Positions 21,775-32,702 of a stretch of 64,000 nt of DNA are shown piece after piece (the stretch's first letter is position 1; each line of letters begins with the position of its first letter). The stretch is taken from contig RPFO01000076.1 of NCBI GenBank assembly GCA_009746045.1, positions 5,007,275 to 5,071,274 of the forward strand, given 5' to 3'. The notes under the pieces are model-generated. The model saw only the letters and a program-made list of their open reading frames with translations, searched no databases and was not told the DNA's origin. This DNA comes from Mesostigma viride (Eukaryota > Streptophyta > Mesostigmatophyceae > Mesostigmatales > Mesostigmataceae). The translations under genes and the position numbers were made by a program.

Positions 21775-22607
21775 TGTTGGAAAAGTAGAGGAAACTAATG
21801 GGTTTTACACAATGCCTTGTGCTTGGCCTTGCTACCCTTTCACCTTGCAGGTGATGAAAGACTGAGCTTGAAGACAATGGAAGAGAGACCAGAAAAAGAG
21901 TTTTATTTAATAGATTTAGAGGTTAGGAAAAGAGGTTGAATGGAGGTTCAATAGAGGTTCAAGAGAGGTTAAATGGAGGTTCAATGGAGGTTCCTGCCCT
22001 TAGGGGGCAGTTTCCTTTTATACCTTTTAGGCTAGGAAGGATGACATCAGCAATGACATCATCACAGAAGCTTGTAGAAACATCCTAGCATATTCCTAGC
22101 ATATTCTCAGTATATTCCAGGAATATTCCTGGCATATTCTTAGAACATTTCTAGAACATTCTAGACATGATCCAAAGAGCTGGCATAATAGCTAGATGCC
22201 AAGTGTCTACATAATAATGTGCCACATAACATGATTAATAAAGTGACACATCTCTTCTCCTTGGAGTGACAAGTGTCATGCAATGAGTCTACCCACTTGT
22301 CATCATGTAAGTCATAACATGTGTCATCATGAGCTTCCAACACTTGTCAGCTCATGGACCAAACACTTGTCCACTAGGCCATAGTACCACTTGTCAATCA
22401 AATACGTGATGCTACTAGGCTGACTCAGGGTACAAGTCATCCATGTCCAAGTATAGGACTATGGCACATGAATATTGATCAGCTCATTGAGCCCAATTCA
22501 TCTAGCTTATCAAAGCTATCAAATTCCCAGTCCATACGGAATAAATCCAACAACAAATAAATCAGGCTGGGATACATTGTGGCCAGGTGGATATAATATC
22601 CCTAACA
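21775..22607 (-). repeat. 3' LTR of the Ty1-type element
   Basis: Ends are TGTTAGGGATATT (minus-strand start) and TTTTCCAACA. Contains runs of GAGGTT units on the plus strand (21940-21990) and CATATTC/ATTCC units (22085-22140). Confidence 0.9.
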
Positions 22608-24547
22608 CCCCCCTTAGCCACATGGGCACAATGCAAAAGATGTCTGGGTAGGTGGAATCTCAACACCCCCCTTAACCACATGCTCGTAGCATGCAGTCCA
22701 GTTGCTAGCATGGTGCAACTGAAAATGAAGATGCCGTCCTCGTGAAATGCTTGAAGCTCCAACATGCGGTCATGAGCCGCACTACCGCCACTGATCCCCC
22801 CCCGGCAACGCGAATGAGTGTCCTAACATAGCAGCAACGCACTAGCTGCCCATCCTGGATGGCTGATTAATTAATTAATTAAACTCGTGCTCCCGTTGGG
22901 GAGTCACGGAGCACCGAAGTGCTTTTAATCCCTGTGTGTGCACTACAGGAGAAAGGGCAGAGACCCCCAGTCTCCTTCATGCCAAAGGCATGCCACAGCT
23001 GCAATCGGGCGCGGCTAGCTAAAAGGACAGGCTAACGATCCGGCAAACTGTGGGTGCAATAAGACCCATGTGAGCATATCATAGCAAGGAGCGTGGGCAA
23101 GTAATCTGAACATAGCCAGGGCGTAGCATGGCTGTACTAGGACTAGGCTAATGGATGGCAGCGACGCACTAGCTGCCCATCCTGGATGGCTGATACCCAA
23201 CCCTTAGTTGGAAAAAGTGCTCTAGATGCGACACTCCCCCCCTCACTCAAAGCGGCTGCCCATGGACACAATAGGGGCACACAGTCCCACACACATAATA
23301 CGGCAACACATGCCAACAAAGAAGGTCCCTATGAGCTAACCCAAACGGTATAGAGGTAGGGTAACGGCAACAACACGTGCTGTACACACACGGAGCAACA
23401 TAACGTACGCCATCTCACAAATAAATGACGCCAACATCACGTTTTGCGCCAGTTGAACGGGGTGAGCAAACAAACATGGCAACAAATGCCACACAAACAA
23501 GGTGCAATACAACCTTCAACACAAAACACAGTGGCCATAACAGATAAACGCGCTTCATAGCAAAGAAAACAGGACGTGCAAAACATTACCGCCACAAAGG
23601 CGAACACAGGTAACGATTTCTTCGTCACGATTCACAAATCAATGCCCGAGAGTAAACATTACGTCCGACATTACAGGCTATGCCGAAGTGCACAGCCGAA
23701 CTCGACACAAAGGACGTAAACACTTGCATAAAAGCAATGCTCTCAGCACAAAACAAAATAACACACGCGTCACAGGCACTTTACTTACGAAAACAAGTCG
23801 TAGACGACGATATAACGGCGCTTCACTACGCCGCAGACCAGTGCCACAAATAGCGTGCAAAAACTCTGGATATACACTCCAGGTACGTAGAAAACGTCTC
23901 GTGGGAACAATACCAAAATGCGTGGGCCATCGCCACTGAACGCATGGCAAAATAAGCACATAGTTGCTGGAAGAACACAAAGAAAGAACCAGAAAACGCA
24001 CGCTTACGGCGCCTCACAATTTCCAGCAAACACGACACAAAAGTCGACATACAAGTTCATTTCCCACAGACAAAACATTAGGGCAACCTTGAGGAGTGGG
24101 GTCTGTGCATCCTGGGCGACAATTTCCAAGGGTCGTTGCAGCTAGCGCAGTTGCAAATGCCATAGCCTGGCCGAACACCGTAAACTGACCGACGTGATAC
24201 CTTGGCAGCATTTTGCACCTGAGTTGACCGTTGGTGCTTGACAGCACTGTGGCTGACAGGTCGCTGTCCACGTCGTTGTCGGCTCGCTCGAGGCCTCGCG
24301 CCAGCACCGGACTTGGCAGTCCAGGACTTTGAAAAATTTGGCAGCTTGGTCGATTTCGCACTCGCGTCACGAATTTGTTCCCCCTCAGTTAGGCTGGCAG
24401 CGTTCGAGCGCCGCGCCTTTGATCTGGTCGCCGGACTTGGGTTACTAGCACCAGTATCACCTGGTATGCTGGCGGCGACAACGCGCTCCGCCTGCACTGG
24501 GCTGTTCTGGACCGCGGTTTCTGGAAGTACTTCCGGTGAAATGGGTG
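22608..24547 (-). other. 3' non-coding part of the Ty1-type element
   Basis: Between the gag-protease stop and the 3' LTR. The first ~450 bp on minus (24497-24078) still give a Ser/Lys-rich frame (SNPSPATRSKARRSNAASL) that could be a remnant of Pol linker. The rest has no domain, and a small repeat inserted at 22868-23157. Integrase, RT and RNase H are absent. Confidence 0.5.
22868..23157 (-). repeat. Short retroposed sequence with (TTAA)n tail and 37-bp target duplication
   Basis: The 37-bp sequence GCAGC(A/G)ACGCACTAGC...GGCTGAT flanks it at 22831-22867 and 23158-23194 with one mismatch. The inserted 290 bp carry a TTAA-repeat tail on the side expected for a minus-oriented LINE or SINE copy. 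No coding capacity. Confidence 0.7.
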
Positions 24548-26261
24548 TTAGTTTATTTCCATATAACAGTTAAGGTGACCCAGGTATGCCAAAAATAGCC
24601 TGAAATGCCTTTCTGGAAGTACTTCAGCGTCTGACACGGACTTCTCCATTGCGCTGGAAACTTCTCGAATTGGCGTGAACTTCCACTGGGCCGGCGCAGA
24701 GTATAAAAAGCCACGCAGTGTGCGAGTAATGCCCAGTAGGCCGCCCCCGATCCCGCATACACGGGCAAGCATGGCCAGTATGACCGTTAGGCCCACGGCC
24801 AGCCACTCCGCCGCGTGTCCCGAGGCACGTGAGATGCTGCGCTCGCTGCTCGCCATTTTCTGCCCTTGACAGGCAGCGTCGACGTCCTTGAAGCTCGTCG
24901 CCGAAGATTTCAGCTCTGGGATGGCGTCCATTGCTGCGTCCGCACCGCGCGCGGGCAAAAAGTAGGTGTTGTTCCTCGTCACGATGCTGCAGGGCCTGCT
25001 GTCCAGCACAGCAACCCGCTTGGCGAGGTCGACGTTGTGGCCATCCTTGACGAGCTGGCCGACAGATAAAAGTCGGGTGCTCAGCTTTGGAACGAGCAGC
25101 GCGTTTTGGAGGTGCACGTCTGCCTCCTGGCCCGGCAGCTTCAGCTTGACAGTCCCGATGGCTGTCGCCTTCAGTTTGCCGCCTGAGCCGGCAATTTCCC
25201 TGTTGTGAGGGTGCAGGCACACGAAATCCGACGGGCATGGCGTCATGTGACAGCTCGCTGCAGAATCCAGCACCCAGCTGGTCGGCGCCTTCTTTTCATA
25301 TTGCGTGAGTGCAGCAGTGTCCGACGGCGATGGCGACTCGGCGATGGTGGCGAAGACGAAGCCGGACGGCAGCTCTGCAGCCTCCTGGGTGATGTGCGCC
25401 TCGCTGGCACCTGGTGAGTGCCCCTTTCTCGCCGCTGATGTCGCGTGGTTCCGTCGCGTCGCCTGGTTCTTGCGTTCTTGCTTCAGCTCCGGATGCTTCT
25501 CCCAGCACTGGGCCTCCACGTGCCCGAGCTTCTTGCAGTGATAGCACCGCTTTCCTCCACCTTTCTTGGTAGTAGTGTGGAAAGCCTGGCCGTCCGATGA
25601 GCTCTCCTTCTTTGCTTCAGCAGAACGCCCTCCCATCAGCATGTCCTCCGCCTCCAGCAGCGCAGCCTTGACCTCCTCCAAGTTGTCCTCCTCCTTGAAA
25701 TGCACCGATATCAGCGCAGGGCGATATTTGTCTGGCAGGCCGCTCTTGAGAATGGCTGCGAAGTCTTGGTCACTCATGACTCCCCCCACAGCACGGTACT
25801 CCGCCAGCAGCAGCAGTCCCCTTAGGATATACTGCCCCATGGTCTCCCCTGGCTTCATTTGCAGCCTGTGCAGCTGGACCCTGAGATCCATCCGGTGGCT
25901 CTTGGTGAGCTTTTGCTGCTCATAGACCTCCCTCAGCGTCTTGTAGAGCTTGCTGCCAGATTGGTCTGGCACGAGCGATAGGATGCGCCTCGCTTCTCCA
26001 ACAAGTGCCGATAACAAGGCCGACAGCCATGTCAGCCTTCGGGTCCTCCTTGGTGCCAAGCAGAACATCCTTAACCCCGTAGAAGCGACAGAAGCCCTCA
26101 AGGGATGTCTTGGTCTCCTCCCAGCCACGTAGACTTGTGCCATCGAATTTCAGCACCATCTTGGAGCACACATTCAGCATAGGAGTGTAGTCCACCTCGC
26201 TTGCCATGGAGCTTGTAACTGGGCTGGGTTTCTTGGTGGTCTTCTTGGAGCTCATGAACAA
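24548..26261 (-). CDS. Gag-protease of the Ty1-type element with a C-terminal membrane-like segment
   Basis: Starts MFMSSKKTTKKPSPVTSS at 26261. A frame change near 26010 is needed to continue. Domains in order: a gag region (VDYTPMLNVCSKMVLKFDGT, with W-E-F pattern), a UBN2-type central part (LYKTLREVYEQQKLTKSHRM), a CCHC zinc knuckle (CYHCKKLGHVEAQC), a retropepsin active site (WVLDSAASCHMTP) and a GAG-pre-integrase-like region (LLSVGQLVKDGH). After that, where integrase should begin, comes a strongly hydrophobic stretch (AEWLAVGLTVILAMLARVCG and IGGGLLGI) that reads as one transmembrane helix, and then the stop. The helix is unusual for a copia Gag. Confidence 0.8.
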
Positions 26262-26262
26262 T

Positions 26263-26274
26263 CCTCCGATACCA
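26263..26274 (-). other. Primer-binding site of the Ty1-type element
   Basis: TGGTATCGGAGG directly abuts the 5' LTR end on the minus strand. It differs by one base from the common plant copia site TGGTATCAGAG, complementary to initiator tRNA-Met. Confidence 0.8.
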
Positions 26275-27107
26275 TGTTGGAAAAGTAGAGGAAACTAATG
26301 GGTTTTACACAATGCCTTGTGCTTGGCCTTGCTACCCTTTCACCTTGCAGGTGATGAAAGACTGAGCTTGAAGACAATGGAAGAGAGACCAGAAAAAGAG
26401 TTTTATTTAATAGATTTAGAGGTTAGGAAAAGAGGTTGAATGGAGGTTCAATAGAGGTTCAAGAGAGGTTAAATGGAGGTTCAATGGAGGTTCCTGCCCT
26501 TAGGGGGCAGTTTCCTTTTATACCTTTTAGGCTAGGAAGGATGACATCAGCAATGACATCATCACAGAAGCTTGTAGAAACATCCTAGCATATTCCTAGC
26601 ATATTCTCAGTATATTCCAGGAATATTCCTGGCATATTCTTAGAACATTTCTAGAACATTCTAGACATGATCCAATGAGCTGGCATAATAGCTAGATGCC
26701 AAGTGTCTACATAATAATGTGCCACATAACATGATTAATAAAGTGACACATCTCTTCTCCTTGGAGTGACAAGTGTCATGCAATGAGTCTACCCACTTGT
26801 CATCATGTAAGTCATAACATGTGTCATCATGAGCTTCCAACACTTGTCAGCTCATGGACCAAACACTTGTCCACTAGGCCATAGTACCACTTGTCAATCA
26901 AATACGTGATGCTACTAGGCTGACTCAGGGTACAAGTCATCCATGTCCAAGTATAGGACTATGGCACATGAATATTGATCAGCTCATTGAGCCCAATTCA
27001 TCTAGCTTATCAAAGCTATCAAATTCCCAGTCCATACGGAATAAATCCAACAACAAATAAATCAGGCTGGGATACATTGTGGCCAGGTGGATGTAATATC
27101 CCTAACA
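26275..27107 (-). repeat. 5' LTR of the Ty1-type element
   Basis: Nearly identical to the copy at 21775-22607. The differences I see are A/T at 22176/26676 and A/G at 22593/27093 approximately. Confidence 0.9.
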
Positions 27108-27112
27108 ACCGT

Positions 27113-27306
27113 ACCAGGGGAATGACTGGTGCGACCGTCAGCATAATGGACAGTGACAGGTTTGGTGTGAGGGATAGGGACTAGTCCTAAACGCCTAACT
27201 AGGGCCTCGCTCACAAAGGAGCTAGCCGCACCGCTATCCACTAACACAGAGACATTCAAAAGTTCATCAGCATGCAAGAAGGGGTCTACAACAGTATGGG
27301 GAACGG
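27113..27306 (-). pseudogene. G1 retropepsin active-site segment (inverted block)
   Basis: Minus-strand translation TVPHTVVDPFLHADELLNVS then VLVDSGAASSFVSEALVRRL. DSGA is the catalytic aspartate motif. Upstream it joins the Gag-side sequence at 31555 across a single TTAA; downstream it joins 21769 across the Ty1-type insertion. Both junctions keep the frame. Confidence 0.8.
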
Positions 27307-28378
27307 TTAAGGGGATGTGGCACCTCAAAACACTTAAAATTGACATATGCTAATATCACTTGAAATTCATTTGCACAATGCTAAGTTATGATTGGAGGCA
27401 CTAAATAACATCTCTAGTGAGTTGTCCATGCACTTCTTGGGGGTACTACCCCCATATATACGCCAATAATGCGCTATAAATAGCAAAAGACGCTAACTAG
27501 GGCTGGTTATGCCCCAGCCAATCCACAAAACAGGTTGACCCAAAAAGCACAAGCCACGTAGTAACTTCCTGGCACATCGCAAACAGCAACTTACATGGGG
27601 CATATGGACACCGCCGTTCAAAAAATAGCCCGTGGCGCCAAAAACGCGATTTTTTTCACTTTAAAATATAAAACAATTCATAAACTTGTCAGATCAAGCC
27701 AAAAAGCACTATTAAATTTCGACACGGATGGTCCCAGCCACGGTCCAAGTTTGAGGTCAATCGGACAACCCTAGCTCAAGTGATTGCGTTTGGCAGATGC
27801 CACTCTCACGACCGCTAAAGAAGGTTTTTCTTTGTACAAGGCCACTTAGGCATGATGTTTTCCATCCAAAAAGCCTGAAAGCATGCCCTACTCGATCACA
27901 AAACATAAGCAAACGCCTAGGCACCTCATCTGCCCTCACTTGCCCTCGGCATGGTCAACCTTGCAAGCGCAAGCATAGCAACACGATCGCTAGGCATACA
28001 TGCCAAGAGAGCATACACTATACTCAACCCAAGGTTACCTTGTAAACTTCATGCCAAGAACTCAGCAAATCTATGACCAAAAGCACCTCTAACTCTTGCT
28101 CACTGATGACGACACATGCTCAAGGTTGGGGGTCACTGTGGCACGCACTGATGGGTTTCCTAGACGACCACCTGACAAGGCGCTAAGGACCACTCAGTAA
28201 CCAAGTAAACACAATTACACTTTGCATGCCATCCAACATGCATCAAATACATGCTGAATATGTAATGAAATACAAATGGGTGGCCACACACCTCATACCC
28301 CTTCACCGTCCCTCGAGCATGGCCAGACTTATAAGCATGTGAATAGCAATAATGATGATGGCACTAAAATGCCTAATC

Positions 28379-29761
28379 GGGGTTCTTTGAACGGAGTTTC
28401 TTCTATCAAAGAGACAACCAGCGTCTATACGTGAATGCGGGAACAAGAGGCCGCTGGATGAGCGGCTTATAGGTCGTAGTGTTTTCTCGTAGCTGTTTGG
28501 CTAGAGCTTTTGTGATTAGTAGATGCAGTATAGTGCATGGTTGAAAAATGAATTAAATAAAATGTGCGTTCCGCGCTTGGGTTGATTATACCCGGGCGGA
28601 ACGGGGCGTGAGGTGCAGTGCCCCTGAAAAGAACAACCTACGCATTATTTAATACTAGCCGTGCAGATTCGGGATATTCTACCCCCGGTCTGTACGGTTA
28701 GCGTCTTACTAGCATCACTGAACATAAGGGTTTAATGACGTCAGTTAGCTAGGGATAAGGGAGGTTTTGCGACTAAAAGCCGCTCTGGCTGGTTTTGTCG
28801 GCCTCTTTCTTTGCTCGTTGTCGTTGCGGCGGCAGCCGCAGCTATGGGTGCTGCGGAGCAAAATCCCAAAAGCACTGGTTGCACCGGCCACTTGGCCAGT
28901 GGTGAGACTTCCAGTTGTTAACCGGCCAGGCGTAGTTCCTCGCCCGGCCACCTTTTCCCCAGCCGCACCTTTTCCCCAGCTTGGGGTCTTGGGTGGGCCG
29001 GGTGCCGTGACAGGTGCTCAACTGTCGCTTGGTCGGCCCAGTGCGCGAGCTGGTGCTCCGTACCTGGGGATGCTTGCACCCCGGGTTGGAGCCGGATGGC
29101 TGGCACTGGCGACCCGTGTCTCGGTCCGCGGCCTGAGGCTTTTTCTTCGGAAATTGCTGCTGGCCAGCAAACTTTGCAATTGCCTTCCGCCGAGGGGGGG
29201 GTGGTTGGGGCTGGGGACGGCGATGGGAAAAGCGCCTAAGCTAGAAATTTTTTCCCCACGCATAGAAACCTCGGGGGGGAATGCGGTCTTGGCTGAACGG
29301 ACTCTCGTTCAGCCAGGTGCCTGGGGCTGTGGCCTCGGGCATCCGGGCTGGCGGGGCCTGGGCTAGGTCCACGTTTTTTCTCGAAGCACCCCGGGTCTAT
29401 GGGGAGACGGCCATAGCGGTACCGACTCGGGGCCCCGAGAGGGGTCATGATAGGCTGGCCGTGCGCAATCGCAGTGCAAATGCGCTGGGCCTTTTTGGGC
29501 CTGGCCATGCATCCACAGCCGCGGCGGGCGCACGCCTTCCGATGTGGGGGGGCTCCCGTTTTGCGGCAGGGCAGTCACTTGTGACAACGAGCAAGGTGGA
29601 GTGCGGCTTCAAGGGAAAGCCAGGGCGGGGGTGATTGGGCAACGTACTTCATGAAGGGCCTTGAACGGCGTGCCTCCGGGCATGTCAATAGTGTCACATG
29701 TATGCTTCCACTTATTGTTTTAATGAAGATGCTGGTTTTTGTGGGAGCTACGTGGGACATG
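28379..29761 (+). mobile_element. Unit 1 of an AATC-bounded tandem element
   Basis: Starts GGGGTTCTTTGAACGG and ends GCTACGTGGGACATG. Preceded by AATC (28375-28378) and followed by AATC (29762-29765). Three parts: P (28379-28816), a GC-rich middle M (28817-29636) found only here, and Q (29637-29761). M contains open frames on both strands but no recognised domain; it could be captured host DNA. Ends are not inverted repeats of each other. Confidence 0.7.
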
Positions 29762-29765
29762 AATC

Positions 29766-30339
29766 GGGGTTCTTTGAACGGAGTTTCTTCTATACGTGAA
29801 TGCGGGAACAAGAGGCCGCTGGATGAGCGGCTTATAGGTCGTAGTGTTTTCTCGTAGCTGTTTGGCTAGAGCTTTTGTGATTAGTAGATGCAGTATAGTG
29901 CATGGTTGAAAAATGAATTAAATAAAATGTGCGTTCCGCGCTTGGGTTGATTATACCCGGGCGGAACGGGGCGTGAGGTGCAGTGCCCCTGAAAAGAACA
30001 ACCTACGCATTATTTAATACTAGCTGTGCAGATTCGGGATATTCTACCCCCGGTCTGTACGGTTAGCGTCTTACTAGCATCACTGAACATAAGGGTTTAA
30101 TGACGTCAGTTAGCTAGGGATAAGGGAGGTTTTGCGACTAAAAGCCGCTCTGGCTGGTTTTGTCGGCCTCTTTCTTTGCTCCCCACCCACCCACCCTTGT
30201 CTTGGTTGCCTCTAGGGCAACGTACTTCATGAAGGGCCTTGAACGGCGTGCCTCCGGGCATGTCAATAGTGTCACATGTATGCTTCCACTTATTGTTTTA
30301 ATGAAGATGCTGGTTTTTGTGGGAGCTACGTGGGACATG
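29766..30339 (+). mobile_element. Unit 2 of the AATC-bounded tandem element (internal deletion)
   Basis: Repeats P (29766-30181) and Q (30215-30339) of unit 1 almost exactly. The 820-bp middle is replaced by 33 bp with CCCACC repeats ending TTGCCTCTAG, and an 18-bp stretch present near 28410 in unit 1 is missing. Followed by AATC (30340-30343). The TTAA element at 14708-16988 shows the empty site as GCCTAAGCAGCATTT. Confidence 0.7.
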
Positions 30340-31554
30340 AATCAGCATTTTCTATGTTTCTCCCAGGTTAGAGTGTTAAGGTTTATATGCCAACCAAGCT
30401 AATCAACACTGCAGCGACTCCTTAACTGCCCTACCTGAGATGGGCAACAAACTGGAACGATGGAGGGCAAGGAACCAAGGAGATCATGGCATACAAAGCT
30501 TGCATGCAGTCAACCATGTCAACCATGGTTGGCTCAGCACATTGCAGTCTTTTCACATCATCCTATCAAGGGAAAGCTCAAATAAACCAATGGTGGCAGC
30601 TATCTACATGCAGTCACACAAATGCAATATCTCCGACATGATCGTCAATAAAACACTTCCTCCCCTGCACGATAAAATGGAAAGAAACCATTGGCGGGCC
30701 TCCAGCGCATGAGCGCTGTGATGCCGCTGCAAAGAGAGGGTGCGTCACTCTCACACAACTAGAAGCTTCCATACGCACAACATCCTTGCCAGAACACGTT
30801 TCATGAAATACCTTAAACCTTCCCGAGAAGCAATAGGCTTCGACTGAAGCGGCCTTGACCACGACATCAACGAAAACAACCTAAAGTAGCCAGGTATTCG
30901 ACAACACCACGGCAAGCAACGGCGAGCTAGCTGGCGGAAACTGCATGCCCAAAAAGAACGAAAAAACTTCGAACGATGAGCTAATAGAAGAAAGAACTGA
31001 TAGCACATAACATTCGCGACAAATCTATACCTTGCCCTCGCAGATCCCTCACCCAGGCGCGCAACAACGGCCGTTCTTCCATGGAAGGTTCCGACATGCA
31101 CTGCGGAGGCCTGAAGAATTACTTACCGAGAACGGCCGAAAATGAAGCAAAAAGCACCAGTTCGGTTTGGAATTCAATGCTACCGATACGAATTCATCCT
31201 TCGCGGTCAAAAAGCCCCCCAAAACTGCGAATTTACTGCCGCTATCACGAATTCTATTTTATTCCGCGCGACGAAAAAATGCAGTTTACCCCCCATGCCG
31301 ATGGCAGAAAAAGAAAGCAGCGATATTGTAAATCAGCTACTTGCCGCCACAAACCAACATCATTAAATCATCGTCTTCAACATTCGAGCATTTTTTTGGC
31401 ATTTCTCTAGCCTTACATTGCTAGTTTCGCCTAAACGCAGTCGCCATGGCCACTTCCGCAAGGGGTGCGCGCACCGTGCACCCACTTTTCACGGTACGGC
31501 TGGTACCGCGAATTTTTTGGCGCGGAAAAAATTCGGCGCGCCGCGTCCCCTTAA

Positions 31555-32699
31555 GCCACCATTCAAAAACATGAGAGGACGGACACGTAGTGGTAGGGAT
31601 GATTCAGCTCCTACAGAGGTTATAAAAACAGGCAGGCAAGAATTATTATCTGGGGTACTATCTAAGGACCTGTCCAGGTTACCCCCGGCTGACAGGCCTA
31701 CTGTTCCCCCTCCCCCCCCAAATCCATAGGAACTAACCCCGAAGAAGACCCTGGCGAAAAAGCCACTGCTGGAGGGTCACGAGGGAGCGAAGAGGGTGCA
31801 GGAGCCTGATTATCATAGGGGAACCCTGAGGGTCCTGTCTGCACAGCATTCAGCCTACTAGGGGTAGCTGAGGGAATGCGTCCTGGAGTGGGACGAATAG
31901 GAGCACGCTGAGGGGTACGAGGAGGGCGAGCGTCGGGATGAGGGGGAGCACCCGAAAGAAACTTGGGGCACTCACGTTTAAGATGACCTGCTTCCTTACA
32001 ATGATAGCATGTGATATGAGAGACATCCAAAGCTGAAAGGTCAGTAACGCAAATGTCTAACTAATTCTTCTACATAGGAGTTCTCCTCCTCAGGGGTGAG
32101 GTTAATGTTGTTAATACGGGAACGGGTAGGAAGAGAAGGGGTGGTGAAGAAATCTGCTACTCGTAAGAGATGCTGGCGCACATGCTTGAGGGGTAGATCA
32201 GTAAAACGGTAGGCAGAGAATTGACGCTTGACTTCACGTAATAAGGGTCTACTGAGGCCTTGGAGGAAACGAGCACGTACTTCTGCGCCCGACAAATCCC
32301 TAATTCGTACCATCTGTGCATCAAATTCTTTCATATATTCCCTAAACGATTTAGTACCCTGCTGCAAAGTACCAAAGGCCAATCTATCCTGCCAATCTGC
32401 ATCAGGAGGAACTAAATGGTTCTCTAAACGCTTAAACAATTCTGCTACTGAGTTAGGGTAAGAATGAGAGGCCAAGGATTCACACTGGATGAGATTAGCA
32501 AGCTCAGGGGTAATACAGGTAGTAAGATAGTGAGGGACTAATACAGCATCAGAAAGACGCCATCTATTATGATTTTGCCACGACTCTGTGTTCTGGGTAA
32601 GCAACATAATAAAAGTGAAAAACTGTTGAGGAGTAGACTTGACATCCAGCTTGGGTAGGTTAGCAAAGAGGGGAAGAGCAGGGGGCTTAGGGGGATTAG
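31555..32699 (-). pseudogene. G1 Gag C-terminal part with zinc knuckle (inverted block)
   Basis: From 32699 down the minus strand repeats the 163-bp gag segment and continues with WQDRLAFGTLQQGTKSFREY, RFLQGLSRPLLREVKRQFSA and HLLRVADFF, a Retrotrans_gag capsid domain. A frame change near 32035 leads to the CCHC knuckle CYHCKEAGHLKREC and a Pro/Arg-rich tail. Another at the C-run near 31712 leads to GLSAGGNLDRSLDSTPDNN, which runs to the TTAA junction at 31551. Gag is thus whole in content but split by the inversion and three frame changes. Confidence 0.75.
32537..32699 (-). repeat. 163-bp gag segment, right copy of an inverted duplication
   Basis: Inverted partner of 19457-19619. On its outer side the plus-strand RT begins at once (32703). 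Confidence 0.85.
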
Positions 32700-32702
32700 T
32701 AA

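Larger units (their letters stand above)
21775..27107 (-). mobile_element. Young Ty1/copia-type LTR element lacking integrase and RT
   Basis: LTRs of 833 bp lie at 21775-22607 and 26275-27107 and I see only two mismatches between them. The element is flanked by the 5-bp duplication ACCGT (21770-21774 and 27108-27112). On the minus strand the 5' LTR is followed at once by TGGTATCGGAGG, close to the initiator-methionine tRNA primer site used by many plant copia elements. The 3' LTR is preceded by an AAGGGGGG polypurine tract. Only gag and protease are coded; the element must move by proteins supplied in trans. Confidence 0.92.
27311..31550 (+). mobile_element. TTAA-target DNA element, 4.2 kb including an inner tandem insertion
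   Basis: TTAA flanks at 27307-27310 and 31551-31554. Left end GGGGATGTGGCACC, right end on minus GGGGACGCGGCGCG. Large blocks match the element at 14708-16988, such as the CCATCCAACATGCA block, CATTTTCTATGTTTCTCCC, and the right end with GGTGCGCGCACC and a palindrome around GGCGC. Removing it leaves one TTAA and restores G1 coding as LNGGLTVPHTVV, which is direct evidence for TTAA insertion. About 1.96 kb of its length is the tandem unit at 28379-30339. No transposase found. Confidence 0.85.

Noticed and set aside
31418-31729. Plus-strand ORF of 103 residues crossing the TTAA border
   Set aside because: Its right part is antisense to G1 protease-side coding and its left part is the non-coding end of the TTAA element.
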